64,000 bases of DNA from Nocardia australiensis (GCF_020733705.1 NZ_JAJFZM010000002.1:868001-932000), one strand, 5' to 3'; positions 19,450 to 28,878 are shown, counted from the stretch's first letter. Translations and numbers: made by a program. The notes: generated by a model from the sequence alone, not told the origin.

Positions 19450-20014
19450 CCATTGATACCGGTGGTGACTGCCCTATCGCGGCGAGTGCTCGCGCTGACG
19501 ATACGGCAGTCACCACGTTCGGGCGCGAATGCCCGGCCCGGGCATCTTTGCTTCTTTTGGGTGATATTCAATGCATTACGCTGCGTCACTGTGTGGCAAT
19601 CCATGTATTAATTCGCATAGTCCCATATCGCGATGGCTAGTGAACTCAGGGACGTCACCAATCGGCGCATCGAGCCGCCGCGATGGGCCATTCGACTGGC
19701 ACAACAGAATCAACCATTGGAACCAATTTACCCAGCCGCACTCCCCCGCTGGGAACTTCGCCGCGCCCTGCGCAAAACATTGACCAGTCCCCGATCTACC
19801 ACGGCACACGCCAAACCCATTCGAACACAGATAATCTCGACAAAGAATTCACCCTGCCGCAGCGGCGGCTACCCTCCCCTTCCTTGCTAGGCCCGGCGTA
19901 GCCGGACCTGTTGTATTCCAAGGACAGTCACATGCGTTGATGCGCATATCTACGTATCTAAATGCAATATTCTTGTCTGGCTTACCGACGACTCCCATCG
20001 GGCTAATCTGAGGT
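19450..20014. other. 565-bp intergenic region without a recognisable gene
   Basis: The base composition is richer in A+T than the neighbours. Short frames on both strands show no known motifs. I see no strong hairpin or repeat. It includes the upstream region of the SMP-30-like gene. Confidence 0.5.
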
Positions 20015-21019
20015 ATGCACGCCGGACATACGATGCGACCCCAGCGCTGGACACCGCCGCCGGCGCTCCCCCGCGCACGCGAAACCCGCAGTGCGACAAC
20101 ACTTCCCCCGGTTACGCGCATAGAGCTACGCGGGACCGGACCGGAGGATGTGGTGCTGGCTCCCGATGGGCGGGTACTCGCCGGCGTCGAGGATGGTTCG
20201 ATCTTCAGCATCGATCCGGCCGATGGGGATGTGCGCTTGCTGGTGAATACCGGCGGGCGGCCGCTGGGGCTGCACGCCAATAGCGACGGGACGATTCTGA
20301 TCTGCGATGCGACCCTCGGATTGTTACGCCTGGATTCCGACGGCAGCCTAGAGGTTCTCGTCGACACGGTCGAGGGGCAGCCACTCCCCTTTGCCAGCAA
20401 TGTCGTTCAGGACGACGACGATTCGATCTATTTCTCGTCGTCGTCGCGCCACTATCGGCTCGACGAGTGGATGGGCGACATCCTGGAGCATTCCGGTACC
20501 GGGCGACTGTTTCGCCGCGACCGGACCGGCCGCGTCGAAACCCTGATCGACGGGCTGCAATTCGCCAATGGGGTTGTCCTGTCCCCCGACCGTTCTTGCG
20601 TGGTCGTCGCCGAGACCGGCGCGTACCGGGTGACTCGGCATTGGCTATCCGGACCGAAGGCCGGCACACAGGATTATCTCATCGAGAATCTGCCCGGCTT
20701 CCCCGACAATATGGCCCTCGGTAGCGACGGGCTCATCTGGATTACACTCCCCTCGCCGCGAAATCCATTGCTGGATCGCCTGCTTCCGCTTCCGGGCTTC
20801 TTGCGCCGGGCGGTCTGGGCGCTGCCCGAATCGCTGCACCCGAAGGCACCGAAGACCATCTGGGTAATGGCAGTCGACTTCGATGGCAATGTCGTCCATG
20901 ACTTGCAGATCGAAGGCACCAATTTTTCGATGGTCACGGGGGTCGTCGAGAACGACGGCACGTTGTATCTGGGCAGTCTGACAGAATCCGCTGTCGCGGT
21001 GACTCGAATCCCCAGCTAG
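20015..21019 (+). CDS. SMP-30/strictosidine synthase-like beta-propeller protein
   Basis: About 334 residues forming a six-bladed propeller of the gluconolactonase/strictosidine synthase type: GPEDVVLAPDGRVLAG, FANGVVLSPDRSCVVVAET and GFPDNMALGSDGLIWI are the repeated blade motifs, with the metal-site Asn and Asp in the second and third. LLDRLLPLPGFLRR is also typical of the strictosidine-synthase-like branch. The enzymes are lactonases or related hydrolases; the substrate is unknown. The first 30 residues are poorly conserved, so the true start may be at MRPQRW (residue 7) or further in. Confidence 0.75.
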   Translation: MHAGHTMRPQRWTPPPALPRARETRSATTLPPVTRIELRGTGPEDVVLAPDGRVLAGVEDGSIFSIDPADGDVRLLVNTGGRPLGLHANSDGTILICDATLGLLRLDSDGSLEVLVDTVEGQPLPFASNVVQDDDDSIYFSSSSRHYRLDEWMGDILEHSGTGRLFRRDRTGRVETLIDGLQFANGVVLSPDRSCVVVAETGAYRVTRHWLSGPKAGTQDYLIENLPGFPDNMALGSDGLIWITLPSPRNPLLDRLLPLPGFLRRAVWALPESLHPKAPKTIWVMAVDFDGNVVHDLQIEGTNFSMVTGVVENDGTLYLGSLTESAVAVTRIPS

Positions 21020-21231
21020 GCAGAGCGGTATTTCGCGCGAATTTCAGTGCACAACCGCACACTGACCGAATCGACCGATCCTTGCTGCTCCGATGACATT
21101 TCGGGTGGATGGCGAGCTGGTAACGCCCGATCAGCTCGGTGAGCGAGTGTCACGGCCGAGTGGGCGGGTCGTGCGCTGCGGCGCAGGAGGAACGTTCGTC
21201 GGACGTAAGCTGAGCCATCCGCGCTGTCGAG

Positions 21232-22326
21232 TCACAGGAGCTGTTCGGGGTGGGCGTCGGCCTCGCTGCGGACGTCGGCGGCGAATTGCGCCTCGATTTC
21301 ATTGTCATCGCTGGGGGTGTGTGCCGCGTAGAGCAGCAGGCAGCCGCGAATGCCGTCGAGGAGGTCTTCCAGGAGGTCGAGAGCCGGACGGACCGGGTCG
21401 AGGCGACTGATTCGGAATTCGGCGAGCAGTGCTTCGCGAGTTTCGTTGTCGAGATTGAATTTGCGGGCTTGTTCTTCGATTTCGGCTACTCGGGCGACGA
21501 CGGCCCATGGTGCGGGGACCTGCCCTTCTGATACCGACATGGCCTCGGCGATCAGATCGACGACGATCTCGGTCGGTGTCTCGCCGGTGTCGAGGCGCTC
21601 GAGGACGAGGGTCGGGGTTTGGACCTGGAGCGCTTCGATGTCGTCGGCTTCCACGACGACGTCGACGGCCGGTATTTCGGCCAGCTCCCCAGCTACCGTC
21701 GCGGCGGCGTCGAGCCAGTGGACGGCGGCGACGGCCGCCGAGGCGGGGTCGAGTTCGGTGAACAGTTCGATGGAGCCGAGCGGGTCGGCGCGAAGTAGTT
21801 CGTCGGCGACGTGGACCTGGGCGGGTGAGATGTCGGGCCGGGATAGTTCGACGGCTTGTCTGGCTCGGCCGGACAGGTCGCCGAGTTCGGCGGATTCGAT
21901 CGCGGTTTGTTCGGTGGTGACCTCGGCGAGGATGGTGGCGCGCAGGTCCGGGTCGTCGATGGTGTGCAGGGTGCGCCCGATGCGGTGCGCGGATTCGACG
22001 ACGCCGCTGTAGGAGACGATGAGTCCGTGGTCGGTCGGCAGGTTCGGGGTACGGATTCCGGCTTCGACTTCTTTGAAGTTCCGACGTTCTTCCGCGCGGC
22101 GCCAGGCTTCGCTGTTGGGGATTTCGGGGTCGCCCGCGGCGCTGGCCGGGTGGGTGTAGGTGCGCCATTGGAAGCGTGAGAGGGTGGTCAGATTCGACGC
22201 CAGAGCTGTTGCCTGGTCCTGGCTTATGGGCGGCAGCATGGCCACCGTCGCCGCGAGATCGCCGCGTCCGGTCGCCCAGATGGCGACGATCGCGTTGCGG
22301 TCTGCGTCGAATGCGTATCGGGTCAC
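21232..22326 (-). CDS. conserved hypothetical protein, acidic, 364 aa
   Basis: A soluble, helix-rich, strongly acidic protein with codon use like its neighbours. It starts MTRYAFDADRNAIVAIWATG. There is no signal peptide, membrane helix or catalytic motif that I can recognise. PTDHGLIVSYSGVVESAHRIGRTL in the middle is the most conserved-looking stretch. The gene stands alone on the minus strand between 200-bp gaps. I do not know its function. Confidence 0.78.
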   Translation of the reverse strand: MTRYAFDADRNAIVAIWATGRGDLAATVAMLPPISQDQATALASNLTTLSRFQWRTYTHPASAAGDPEIPNSEAWRRAEERRNFKEVEAGIRTPNLPTDHGLIVSYSGVVESAHRIGRTLHTIDDPDLRATILAEVTTEQTAIESAELGDLSGRARQAVELSRPDISPAQVHVADELLRADPLGSIELFTELDPASAAVAAVHWLDAAATVAGELAEIPAVDVVVEADDIEALQVQTPTLVLERLDTGETPTEIVVDLIAEAMSVSEGQVPAPWAVVARVAEIEEQARKFNLDNETREALLAEFRISRLDPVRPALDLLEDLLDGIRGCLLLYAAHTPSDDNEIEAQFAADVRSEADAHPEQLL

Positions 22327-22573
22327 TCCGCAAGTCTTGCTGATCGGTCACGGTTGTGCGCGCGCATGCCGTCACTCGGGTGTGTGAACGGGCGTTTCTG
22401 GTCGGGGCGAGCTTGTCGGACCCCGCGCGGGGTGGCGCGTACCCGGGTGGGTGATATGGCGCCACTGGATTCGATCGACCAGTTGCGGGCGGTGACAGTC
22501 GAATTGGCGCGACTTTCGCGCGAGGCCTGACTCGGAAATGACTCGTGATCGGGGTCGTGCGGGCGGCTGGGTG

Positions 22574-23215
22574 TCAGGGGTGGCGGGAGCGGGTCGGAGG
22601 TTTCGGCGCCGGGGTGGTGAGCATGGCGACGATCATGTCGATGATTTCGGCGGTGTCTGCTGCCGGGTGACGGGGGCGGATTCCGGTTTCGAGTGCGCGT
22701 TCGTAATCGGCGATCAGGGCGAACATGACGGTGGCCATGGTTTCGAGGCGTTGGCGGCGCAGGCGTGCGGGAAGTTGTGGCAGTGCGGCGGTGAGGCGGG
22801 TGGCGATGATGCGGACGGCGGCGCGGTCGGCACCGGCGAGGCGGCGGGGGTCGGCGATCACCGGGTGGGTGCGGACGACTTCGAGGAAGCGCCCGCAGTG
22901 GGTGACGCCGTCCATGGTGGTCAGTTCGAGGATGGGTGCGGCGAGCATGCCGACCAGGGTGCGGACGTCGTGTGCGGTGCCGTCGGTTTCGCTGTCGGCC
23001 AGTAGCCGCAGTCTGCGGTCTTCGAGCCAGTTCATTCGCCGGTCGACGATGGCTTCGATGAGTCCGGTGCGCGAGTCGAAGTAGTACTGGACCGCGGAGT
23101 TGTTGCGTTGCCCTGCGGCTGCTGCGATGTCTCGGAGCGGAACGTCGACGCCTCGTTGCGCTATGAGGCGTTCTCCGGCGTCGAGCAGCGCGGCTCGGGA
23201 GTTGTCGACGTGCAT
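22574..23215 (-). CDS. TetR-family transcriptional regulator
   Basis: A 213-residue TetR protein. The helix-turn-helix lies at about residues 8-55 (LIAQRGVDVPLRDIAAAAG, NNSAVQYYFDSRTGLI), and the rest is the helical ligand domain. It diverges from the LLM-class oxidoreductase across 116 bp, so it probably controls that gene and itself. The ligand is unknown. Confidence 0.91.
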   Translation of the reverse strand: MHVDNSRAALLDAGERLIAQRGVDVPLRDIAAAAGQRNNSAVQYYFDSRTGLIEAIVDRRMNWLEDRRLRLLADSETDGTAHDVRTLVGMLAAPILELTTMDGVTHCGRFLEVVRTHPVIADPRRLAGADRAAVRIIATRLTAALPQLPARLRRQRLETMATVMFALIADYERALETGIRPRHPAADTAEIIDMIVAMLTTPAPKPPTRSRHP

Positions 23216-23331
23216 GGCCGAACTGTACTAAACCCTGGTATTGACGATGTTAAGCATCAGTGATTAATTGGTGGCTGGGAACGGTGGTGTGGTGACCGCA
23301 CCCCAATACCTCCGCACCGAAGGATGCCGCT

Positions 23332-24243
23332 ATGCGATTCACCTACGCCGAGACGATGGTCGACCCCGCCTATTACGTGCCGCTGGCTCGCGCGGCGGAG
23401 GAGGCCGGGTATTCGACCATGGTTGTCGCCGACAGCGTCGCCTACCCGAAGGACTCCGACGCGACCTACCCCTACACCCCCGACGGTAATCGGGAGTTCT
23501 TGGAGAACAAGCCGTTCGTCGAGGCGTTCGTGGTTTCGGCCGCGATGGCCGCGGTGACGACGACGCTGCGGTTCACGCCGTTCGTGCTGAAGTTGCCGAT
23601 TCGTCCGCCGGTGCTGGTCGCGAAGCAGGCCGCGTCCATCGCGGCGATGAGCGGTAACCGGCTGGGGCTCGGTGTCGGAATCAGCCCGTGGCCTGATGAT
23701 TTCGACATGATGGGGGTGCCGTTCGAGCATCGGGGCGCGCGGATGGACGAGTGCATCGATATCGTGCGTGGGCTGACCGGTAGCGCGACATCGGCGGTCG
23801 CTCCCCCACTGTCGGCTGACGGCTACTTCGAATTTCACGGCAAGTTCTACGATATTGCGCCGATAAAGATCAATCCGGTGCCCAGCGAGCCGATCCCGAT
23901 CCTGATCGGTGGTCACAGCCGGCCCGCGCTGCGGAGGGCGGCGCAGCGTGGCGACGGGTGGATGCACGCGGGCGGCGACGCCGAGGAACTCGGCCGGTTG
24001 CTGGATCAGCTGAGTGTGCTGCGTGCTGAGTACGGGACCCGCGAGGACTTCGAGGTGCACGTCATTTCGCTGGACGGGTTCACCGTGGACGGCGTGAAAC
24101 GCCTCGAGGACAAGGGTGTCACCGATGTGATTGTCGGTTTCCGCTACCCGTACACGATCGAGGCCGATACCGAACCGCTCGACACCAAGATCGCCCATCT
24201 GTCCCGGTTCGCCGAGAAGGTCATTGCGAAGGTAGGTGACTGA
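23332..24243 (+). CDS. LLM-class flavin/F420-dependent oxidoreductase
   Basis: A 303-residue TIM-barrel oxidoreductase of the luciferase-like family. MRFTYAETMVDPAYYVPLARAAEEAG opens the barrel; LGLGVGISPWPDDFDMMGVPFEHRGARMDE and IPILIGGHSRPALRRAA are the cofactor-region motifs. In Mycobacteriales most such proteins use F420 rather than FMN, but the sequence alone does not settle it. The ATG at 23332 follows a divergent TetR gene, the likely regulator. The thioesterase gene downstream runs in the same direction after 110 bp. Confidence 0.9.
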   Translation: MRFTYAETMVDPAYYVPLARAAEEAGYSTMVVADSVAYPKDSDATYPYTPDGNREFLENKPFVEAFVVSAAMAAVTTTLRFTPFVLKLPIRPPVLVAKQAASIAAMSGNRLGLGVGISPWPDDFDMMGVPFEHRGARMDECIDIVRGLTGSATSAVAPPLSADGYFEFHGKFYDIAPIKINPVPSEPIPILIGGHSRPALRRAAQRGDGWMHAGGDAEELGRLLDQLSVLRAEYGTREDFEVHVISLDGFTVDGVKRLEDKGVTDVIVGFRYPYTIEADTEPLDTKIAHLSRFAEKVIAKVGD

Positions 24244-24353
24244 ACCACCGGCAGCAACGTCGGAACTCCTAGCAGCGGTTGGAGTCCCGGCGCCGCACCG
24301 GCGTGCACGACCATCGGTGTTCTCGTGAGTAACCGGCACGGTAGCGTCGGCTG

Positions 24354-25157
24354 ATGACTACCACCGCGGATTTCGCATTCGACACCGACACTGCCTGCGC
24401 ACGCGTTGGCGACCATGAATACGGTTCGTGGTTGTCGGATCGCTGGTCCACGCTGGGTGGCACTGCGAATGGTGGCTATCTGCTCGCCACCGCTTTGCAA
24501 GCACTGCACGACGAGCTTCCGCATCCCGACCTGCTGTCCGCGTCCGCCCATTTCCTGCGTCCGGGCACTCCGGGCAGCGCTCTCATCCACACCGATATCG
24601 CCCGCATCGGGCGGCGCACGGCGACCGGTCAAGCGATCCTGACTCGTGATGATCGTGAAATCATCCGCGTGCTGGCGACTTTCACCGATCTGGCCACCGC
24701 TGCGGGTCCTACGCTGGTGCGCAATACCCCGCCCGCGCTGCCCGCGCCCGCTCGGTGTCTCGACCCGCTCGGTGGCGTCGTTCCAGATGGTGCGACCATC
24801 GCCGAACGCATCGATATCCGTATGCCGGAAGTCGCGGGCTTCTGGCGCGGTGAGCCCGGTGGCACGACCACCGCCGAATTCTGGATGCGTTTCGCCGACG
24901 GTCGCGAGGCGGATTCGATCGCGCTGGCCCTGCTCGTCGACGCCGCCATGCCGGTGGTGTTCGATACCGGTGTCTCGGGGTCCTCGACAATCGAACTCAC
25001 GGTACATATCCGGCGCCGCCCGGCTCCGGGTTGGCTGGCATGTCGGGTCCACACCGACTATCTCATGGACGGATTCCACGAGGAGGATTTCGAAATCTGG
25101 GACAGCACAGGAACCCTCGTCGCGCAATCACGCCAACTCGCCCTCATCCCCCAGTAG
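24354..25157 (+). CDS. double-hotdog acyl-CoA thioesterase family protein
   Basis: A 267-residue protein of the TesB-like double-hotdog group. WSTLGGTANGGYLLATALQAL holds the conserved Asn-Gly-Gly helix of the first hotdog, and STIELTVHIRRRPAPGWL the end of the second. Such enzymes release CoA from acyl-CoA esters in the cytoplasm; the chain length is unknown. The start at ATG 24354 gives MTTTADFAFD. Downstream lies a zone of decayed genes. Confidence 0.82.
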   Translation: MTTTADFAFDTDTACARVGDHEYGSWLSDRWSTLGGTANGGYLLATALQALHDELPHPDLLSASAHFLRPGTPGSALIHTDIARIGRRTATGQAILTRDDREIIRVLATFTDLATAAGPTLVRNTPPALPAPARCLDPLGGVVPDGATIAERIDIRMPEVAGFWRGEPGGTTTAEFWMRFADGREADSIALALLVDAAMPVVFDTGVSGSSTIELTVHIRRRPAPGWLACRVHTDYLMDGFHEEDFEIWDSTGTLVAQSRQLALIPQ

Positions 25158-25182
25158 GCCTGTCAGCTCAGCCGATGAAGGA

Positions 25183-25310
25183 CTAGGTCCGAATCGGCCC
25201 CAGGCGCCAGTTGTGCCGTCGCAGGTCGTAGGCCACCAGGTACCAGTGTCCGCCGAGTGCGCCGACGCGATGCGGCCCGGAAGCCTCCTTAGAGTCGATC
25301 CCGACGACCG
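25183..25310 (-). pseudogene. fragment of a WYL-domain (YafY-type) regulator
   Basis: On the minus strand, about 42 codons ending in TAG at 25183 encode PHRVGALGGHWYLVAYDLRR. The WYLVAYD core and flanks match the WYL ligand-sensing domain of YafY-type regulators. Neither the DeoR-like HTH nor the rest of the WYL domain is present, so this is a fragment. WYL regulators are often divergent from oxidoreductase genes, and the fragment faces away from the one starting at 25341. Confidence 0.6.
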
Positions 25311-25340
25311 CACACGAGGCAAGGACAGAAATACAGAAAA

Positions 25341-25437
25341 ATGATCACTCGTGAGATCCAGCTGACTGCCCAGATCACCGGCACCGCCACGCTCGACCAT
25401 GTCACCGTCGCCGAGACCGAGGTGGACGGCGATCCGC
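25341..25437 (+). pseudogene. N-terminal scrap of an MDR-type oxidoreductase
   Basis: ATG 25341 opens MITREIQLTAQITGTATLDH, then VTVAETEVDG. This recalls the first strand of NADP-dependent medium-chain reductases of the CurA/PTGR group. Similarity stops near 25437, where a different gene's remains begin in another frame. The assignment rests on about 32 residues. Confidence 0.42.
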
Positions 25438-26304
25438 AGTACCCAGCACCTCGCCGCGGCCGACGACTTCCGTTGGCTGCGGCCGCTGCTGTAGCCCGTG
25501 CTCGACCGCACGGCCGGCTCGCCCCACTTCACCCGGAACAGCACCGGCCTGGACGTGGTGGCCGACGGACTCGACCTGCTAGCGGGAGGGACGCTGTCGC
25601 GCAAGGAGCTGGCCCGGCGGCTGGCCGAACGCCATCCTGGATGTGACGGGCGGATTCTCGCCGGGCAGTTGGAACTGCGCACCCCCCTCGTCCATGGTGC
25701 GGCCACCGGCGCGTGGGGCTCCCGGGGCAACCGGTCGGCGGTCTCGGTCACGCCCGCCGAGGTCTGGCTGGGACAGCCGATGGCGACGGCGGCCGCCAAG
25801 GATTCGGCCAAGGAGCTGATCCGCCGCTATCTGGCCGCCTTCGGGCCGGCCGGAGTGAAGGACGTCCAGGCCTGGTGCGGCCTCACCCGCCTGGGCGAGG
25901 TCGTCACGGAGATGCACGAACTGCGCCACTACTCCGGTCCCGACGGCAGGGATCTGATCGATCTGGCCGACGCTGAGCTGCCCGACCCCGAAACGCTCGC
26001 GCCGGCGCGGCTGCTGCCCGCCTTCGACAACGCCCTGCTCGGCCACGCCGACCGGACCCGGATCATCAGCGACGAGGATCGGAAGCGGGTGATGCCCGGC
26101 CGGGCACAGGTACGGCCCACCTTCCTGGTGGACGGCTGGGTGCGCGGAACGTGGTCCTGCGACGCCGGGACGCTGCTGCTCACCCCGTTCCGACCGCTCT
26201 GCCCAACCGATCGGGCGGCCCTGGAACAGGAAGCCAACCGACTGCTGCCATTCGTGGGAGGCGGGGTGGTGGCCTACAGCGACCTACCACTCGAACAAGG
26301 CTAG
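25438..26304 (+). pseudogene. truncated AlkZ-type winged-helix protein with a nonsense codon
   Basis: In one frame, 25438-25491 encodes STQHLAAADDFRWLRPLL, then TAG at 25492, then PVLDRTAGSPHFTRN and a further 250 residues up to 26304. The reading through the TAG matches the HTH_42 (AlkZ/YcaQ-like) winged-helix family, where Gln (CAG) is expected at the stop. The N-terminal 90 residues or so of the family are missing. After the stop a GTG at 25498 could restart a 268-residue protein, so a partial product is possible. AlkZ-type proteins act on DNA crosslinks; function here is doubtful. Confidence 0.75.
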
Positions 26305-26399
26305 GTGCGGCGAGCGCCTGATTGGTGGTCAGAAAGCAAACACTGCGTCGTCATCGTCGCGCCGAGGGCGCAAACCAACACCACGTTGCCGATCGTGCG

Positions 26400-26586
26400 G
26401 CCGACGCCGAGCAGCGTCGCATAGCACTGCCCCTGTGGAGTCCGGGTAGCAGAAGAAGACGTCGATCACGATGGCGCAAGCGTTCGTAGCAGCGGACGAG
26501 GCGGTGGTAGGTGTGCTGTCAGGCATGGGTGCGCTCGAAAATCGGTCCCAGAGCGGTTCGGTCAGCCATGATGGCAGTACAGGCAC
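26400..26586 (-). pseudogene. IS5-family transposase relic with internal deletion
   Basis: From a GTG at 26586 the minus strand encodes VPVLPSWLTEPLWDRF, the opening of IS5-type transposases. After a frame change it continues FERTHA, stop, QHTYHRLVRCYER, and after another frame change IVIDVFFCYPDSTGAV. These match the C-terminal catalytic end (ERTHAWQ...YHRL.RCYER..VIDAFFDLAD), where the stop replaces Trp. The middle of the gene is gone. No terminal inverted repeats were found. Confidence 0.67.
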
Positions 26587-26733
26587 ACGTTTCCTGGTGA
26601 TCACAGCGCGTCGCAACTCCATGGTCGCCAAAACCTGTGCCGACTTTGGCATCGGGGGGCGCATCCGCGCCTATCTGCGCGATCTCTCGGTCGAGGGCCA
26701 GGATCATGCACGAACGATCGGGGAGGTCCAGGG

Positions 26734-27108
26734 ATGAGCGAGGCGCGCAAATTTTTCACGTATCTCGTTATTCTGGGGGCCGTCGCGTCAGCGACGCTGA
26801 TCGTCGCGGTGGCGGCATTTTGGCTCTGGTACAGCGCTTTCGGTGCCTGCCGGGCCGAGGACCACCCCGGTTTGGCGGCGCTGGGACCACTTGCGTTGAT
26901 GCTCGCCGGCGTGCTCGCTGCCGCGTTCCTGATACGCGGTTCGCGCGGCACCCGGCGCTGTTTGGCGGTGGGGATGCTGATCGGCTCGGTCTTGTCGGGA
27001 ATTCTGGTCTTCGACTACGCCGTCGAACCACCGATCTGGCAGAGCGAGTGCCACGGTTTCCATTGGGACAACCCACCCCCGCCTAGCGCCCCCGAGCCGG
27101 CTGAATAA
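26734..27108 (+). CDS. small membrane protein, three predicted helices
   Basis: A 124-residue protein with hydrophobic segments at about residues 10-32, 48-66 and 78-95, then a Pro-rich tail (PPPPSAPEPAE). Two Cys (GACRAED, SECHGF) lie in the loops that would face outside. The ATG at 26734 has GGGGAGG upstream. I do not recognise the family. It lies just beyond the IS5 relic and has normal codon use, so it is probably a real gene. Confidence 0.7.
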   Translation: MSEARKFFTYLVILGAVASATLIVAVAAFWLWYSAFGACRAEDHPGLAALGPLALMLAGVLAAAFLIRGSRGTRRCLAVGMLIGSVLSGILVFDYAVEPPIWQSECHGFHWDNPPPPSAPEPAE

Positions 27109-27209
27109 CAGCGGCCAGCGGGCTCGGTCGACACATTCGGGCCCGACCTGTAAGGCGTCATTCGGGAGGATGGGGAACGCAGATCTGCGACGCGACCATG
27201 TGTCCGCAC

Positions 27210-27479
27210 TCAGTCGGTGAGGCGATGAGACTTCTCGCCCTGCTGGACATCGGTTGCTGCGAGGCTGCCGAGAAGGCGGATGTGTTCCTCGGTGAGTGAG
27301 CCGGGTTCGGTGGTGTAGCCGAACATGGTCCAGCCGGGGCTGTCGGTGATCGAACTGGCCGCGTCGGACTTCTCGGCGAATACCGTCAACGCCGCCTCGA
27401 CGAACAACGCGCGCCGCTCCACCCTGGCGCTCGGCGCAATTCGCGCCGAATAGCTATGCCTCGACCGGACGGTACTCAC
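27210..27479 (-). pseudogene. possible fusion scar of two regulator genes
   Basis: An 89-codon frame. Residues 18-45 (RVERRALFVEAALTVFAEK) look like the first helix of a TetR helix-turn-helix. Residues 48-80 (FGYTTEPGSLTEEHIRLL, then GSLAATD) look like the end of an MmyB-type XRE regulator. Neither is complete. The frame is best seen as a deletion scar, though a short real gene cannot be excluded. Confidence 0.35.
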
Positions 27480-27521
27480 ATCTGTCGACCCTGATGCCGT
27501 CGCGGTCCGGCCGAGCGGCGG

Positions 27522-28064
27522 TCAGTTCCGCGTGAGCAAAACGACGCCAGCGGTGATCACGGCCAGTGCGATGGCTGCGATGCCGTAGCCGAGGCGGTGG
27601 TTGCGCAGTGCGGGCAGGCAATGGTCGACAGCGACGCGTCCCGGGCCGGTGAGGGCGAGAGCGGCGGCGGCCAGGGCCAGGATCAGTTCGTATTCGACCC
27701 CTTTGGGCGCGAAGAAGGCGCCGGTCCCTTTCACCACGATGGCATTGATCATGGTGCCGAGCACGGCGGCGGCGGCCAGCGGGGTCAGTAGGCCGAGGGC
27801 AAGACCGAGACCGCCGAGCGTCTCGCTGAGTCCCGCGATCGCGGCCATGGTCTCGCCCGCGGGGTATCCACTCGCGGTGAAGAATTTGCCGGTGCCCGCC
27901 ACGCCAGCGCCGCCGAACCAGCCGAAGAGCTTCTGGGTTCCGTGTGCGGCGAGGGTCGAGCCGACGGCCAGCCGCAGTACCAATAGTCCGGCGTCGTAGG
28001 CGGTCTGACCACCGACAGTCTTCGCGGCATTGTCGCCGGTCCGTTCGAGGGTGGTGGTGGTCAT
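27522..28064 (-). CDS. DoxX-family membrane protein
   Basis: A 180-residue membrane protein with four helices in the DoxX pattern; VLRLAVGSTLAAHGTQKLFGWFGG and ATASGYPAGE-like segments are typical (here FTASGYPAGETMA). DoxX proteins are subunits of thiosulfate:quinone oxidoreductase in archaea, but in bacteria they often accompany quinone or catechol dioxygenases, as CatD with CatE in Bacillus. The gene follows ligB by 31 bp on the same strand and so shares its MarR-controlled promoter. The start ATG 28064 has AGGAG upstream. Confidence 0.91.
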   Translation of the reverse strand: MTTTTLERTGDNAAKTVGGQTAYDAGLLVLRLAVGSTLAAHGTQKLFGWFGGAGVAGTGKFFTASGYPAGETMAAIAGLSETLGGLGLALGLLTPLAAAAVLGTMINAIVVKGTGAFFAPKGVEYELILALAAAALALTGPGRVAVDHCLPALRNHRLGYGIAAIALAVITAGVVLLTRN

Positions 28065-28095
28065 GAGAGGTCTCCTAATGGTGGGTTGTTCGGGT

Positions 28096-28878
28096 TCAGC
28101 CGAGTTGAATGGAACGTTTGGCCAGTCCGTGCCAGAAATCGTCGATAACGGTGCGGTAGGTGGCCAGATCCGACTCGCCCGCGCCGAGTGCGACGAACAG
28201 CGGGGCGAAGTGTTCGGTGCGCGGGTGCGCGAGATGCGGTGCGGGCGCCTTGTTTTCGAAGTCCAGCAGGGTGTCGATATCACCCGCCGCCAAGGCGCGC
28301 TGCCCCCAGTCGTCGAATTCGGCCATCACGGGATGGACCGAACCGTCGCCGGTGAGAGCACGCAGGTTGTGGGTGAAGAAGCCGCTGCCGACGATCAGTA
28401 CGCCCTCGTCACGTATCGGTGCCAACTTGCGGCCGACCGTCATGAGCGCTCGCGGATCCAGCGTGGGCAGCGACATCTGCAGCACCGGAACATCCGCGGC
28501 CGGATACATCTGCGTCATCGGCACATAGGCGCCGTGGTCGAGGCCGCGGCCGGGCACATCGCGCACCGGACTTCCGTGACCGCGCATCAACTTCCGCACC
28601 CGAGCAGCCAGTTCGGGCGCGCCCGGCGCTGGATAGTGGACGTCGTAGTAGCGCTGCGGAAATCCCGAGAAGTCGTAGGTCAGCGGCACCGTCTCGGTAG
28701 CGCCGATGGCTATCGGAGCCTCCTCCCAATGCGCCGAAATCATCAGCACGGCTTTGGGTTTCGGCAGCCGCGCCGACCATGCCGCCAGCTGCCCCGGCCA
28801 GATCGGGTCGTCGGTCAACGGCGGTGCGCCGTGCGATAGGTACAACACGGGCATCCGATGGGCCCGGTATGTAGTCAT
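28096..28878 (-). CDS. LigB/DODA-type extradiol ring-cleavage dioxygenase
   Basis: A 260-residue class III extradiol dioxygenase of the DOPA-dioxygenase (YgiD) type. The metal-ligand and acid-base motifs are visible: LYLSHGAPPL near residue 15, ISAHWEEAP near 50, DHGAYVPM near 115 and GSGFFTHNLR near 175. It should open catechol-type rings using Fe or Zn; the true substrate may be a quinol or catechol encountered as stress. The start at 28878 has AGGAGGTGGC directly upstream. It is the first gene of ligB-doxX and diverges from the marR gene across 81 bp with two operators. Confidence 0.94.
   Translation of the reverse strand: MTTYRAHRMPVLYLSHGAPPLTDDPIWPGQLAAWSARLPKPKAVLMISAHWEEAPIAIGATETVPLTYDFSGFPQRYYDVHYPAPGAPELAARVRKLMRGHGSPVRDVPGRGLDHGAYVPMTQMYPAADVPVLQMSLPTLDPRALMTVGRKLAPIRDEGVLIVGSGFFTHNLRALTGDGSVHPVMAEFDDWGQRALAAGDIDTLLDFENKAPAPHLAHPRTEHFAPLFVALGAGESDLATYRTVIDDFWHGLAKRSIQLG

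Noticed and set aside
22456..22530. 24-codon ORF (MAPLDSIDQLRAVTVELARL...)
   Set aside because: It reads like the start of a coiled helix, possibly a transposase or phage scrap, but it has no ribosome site and is too short to support.
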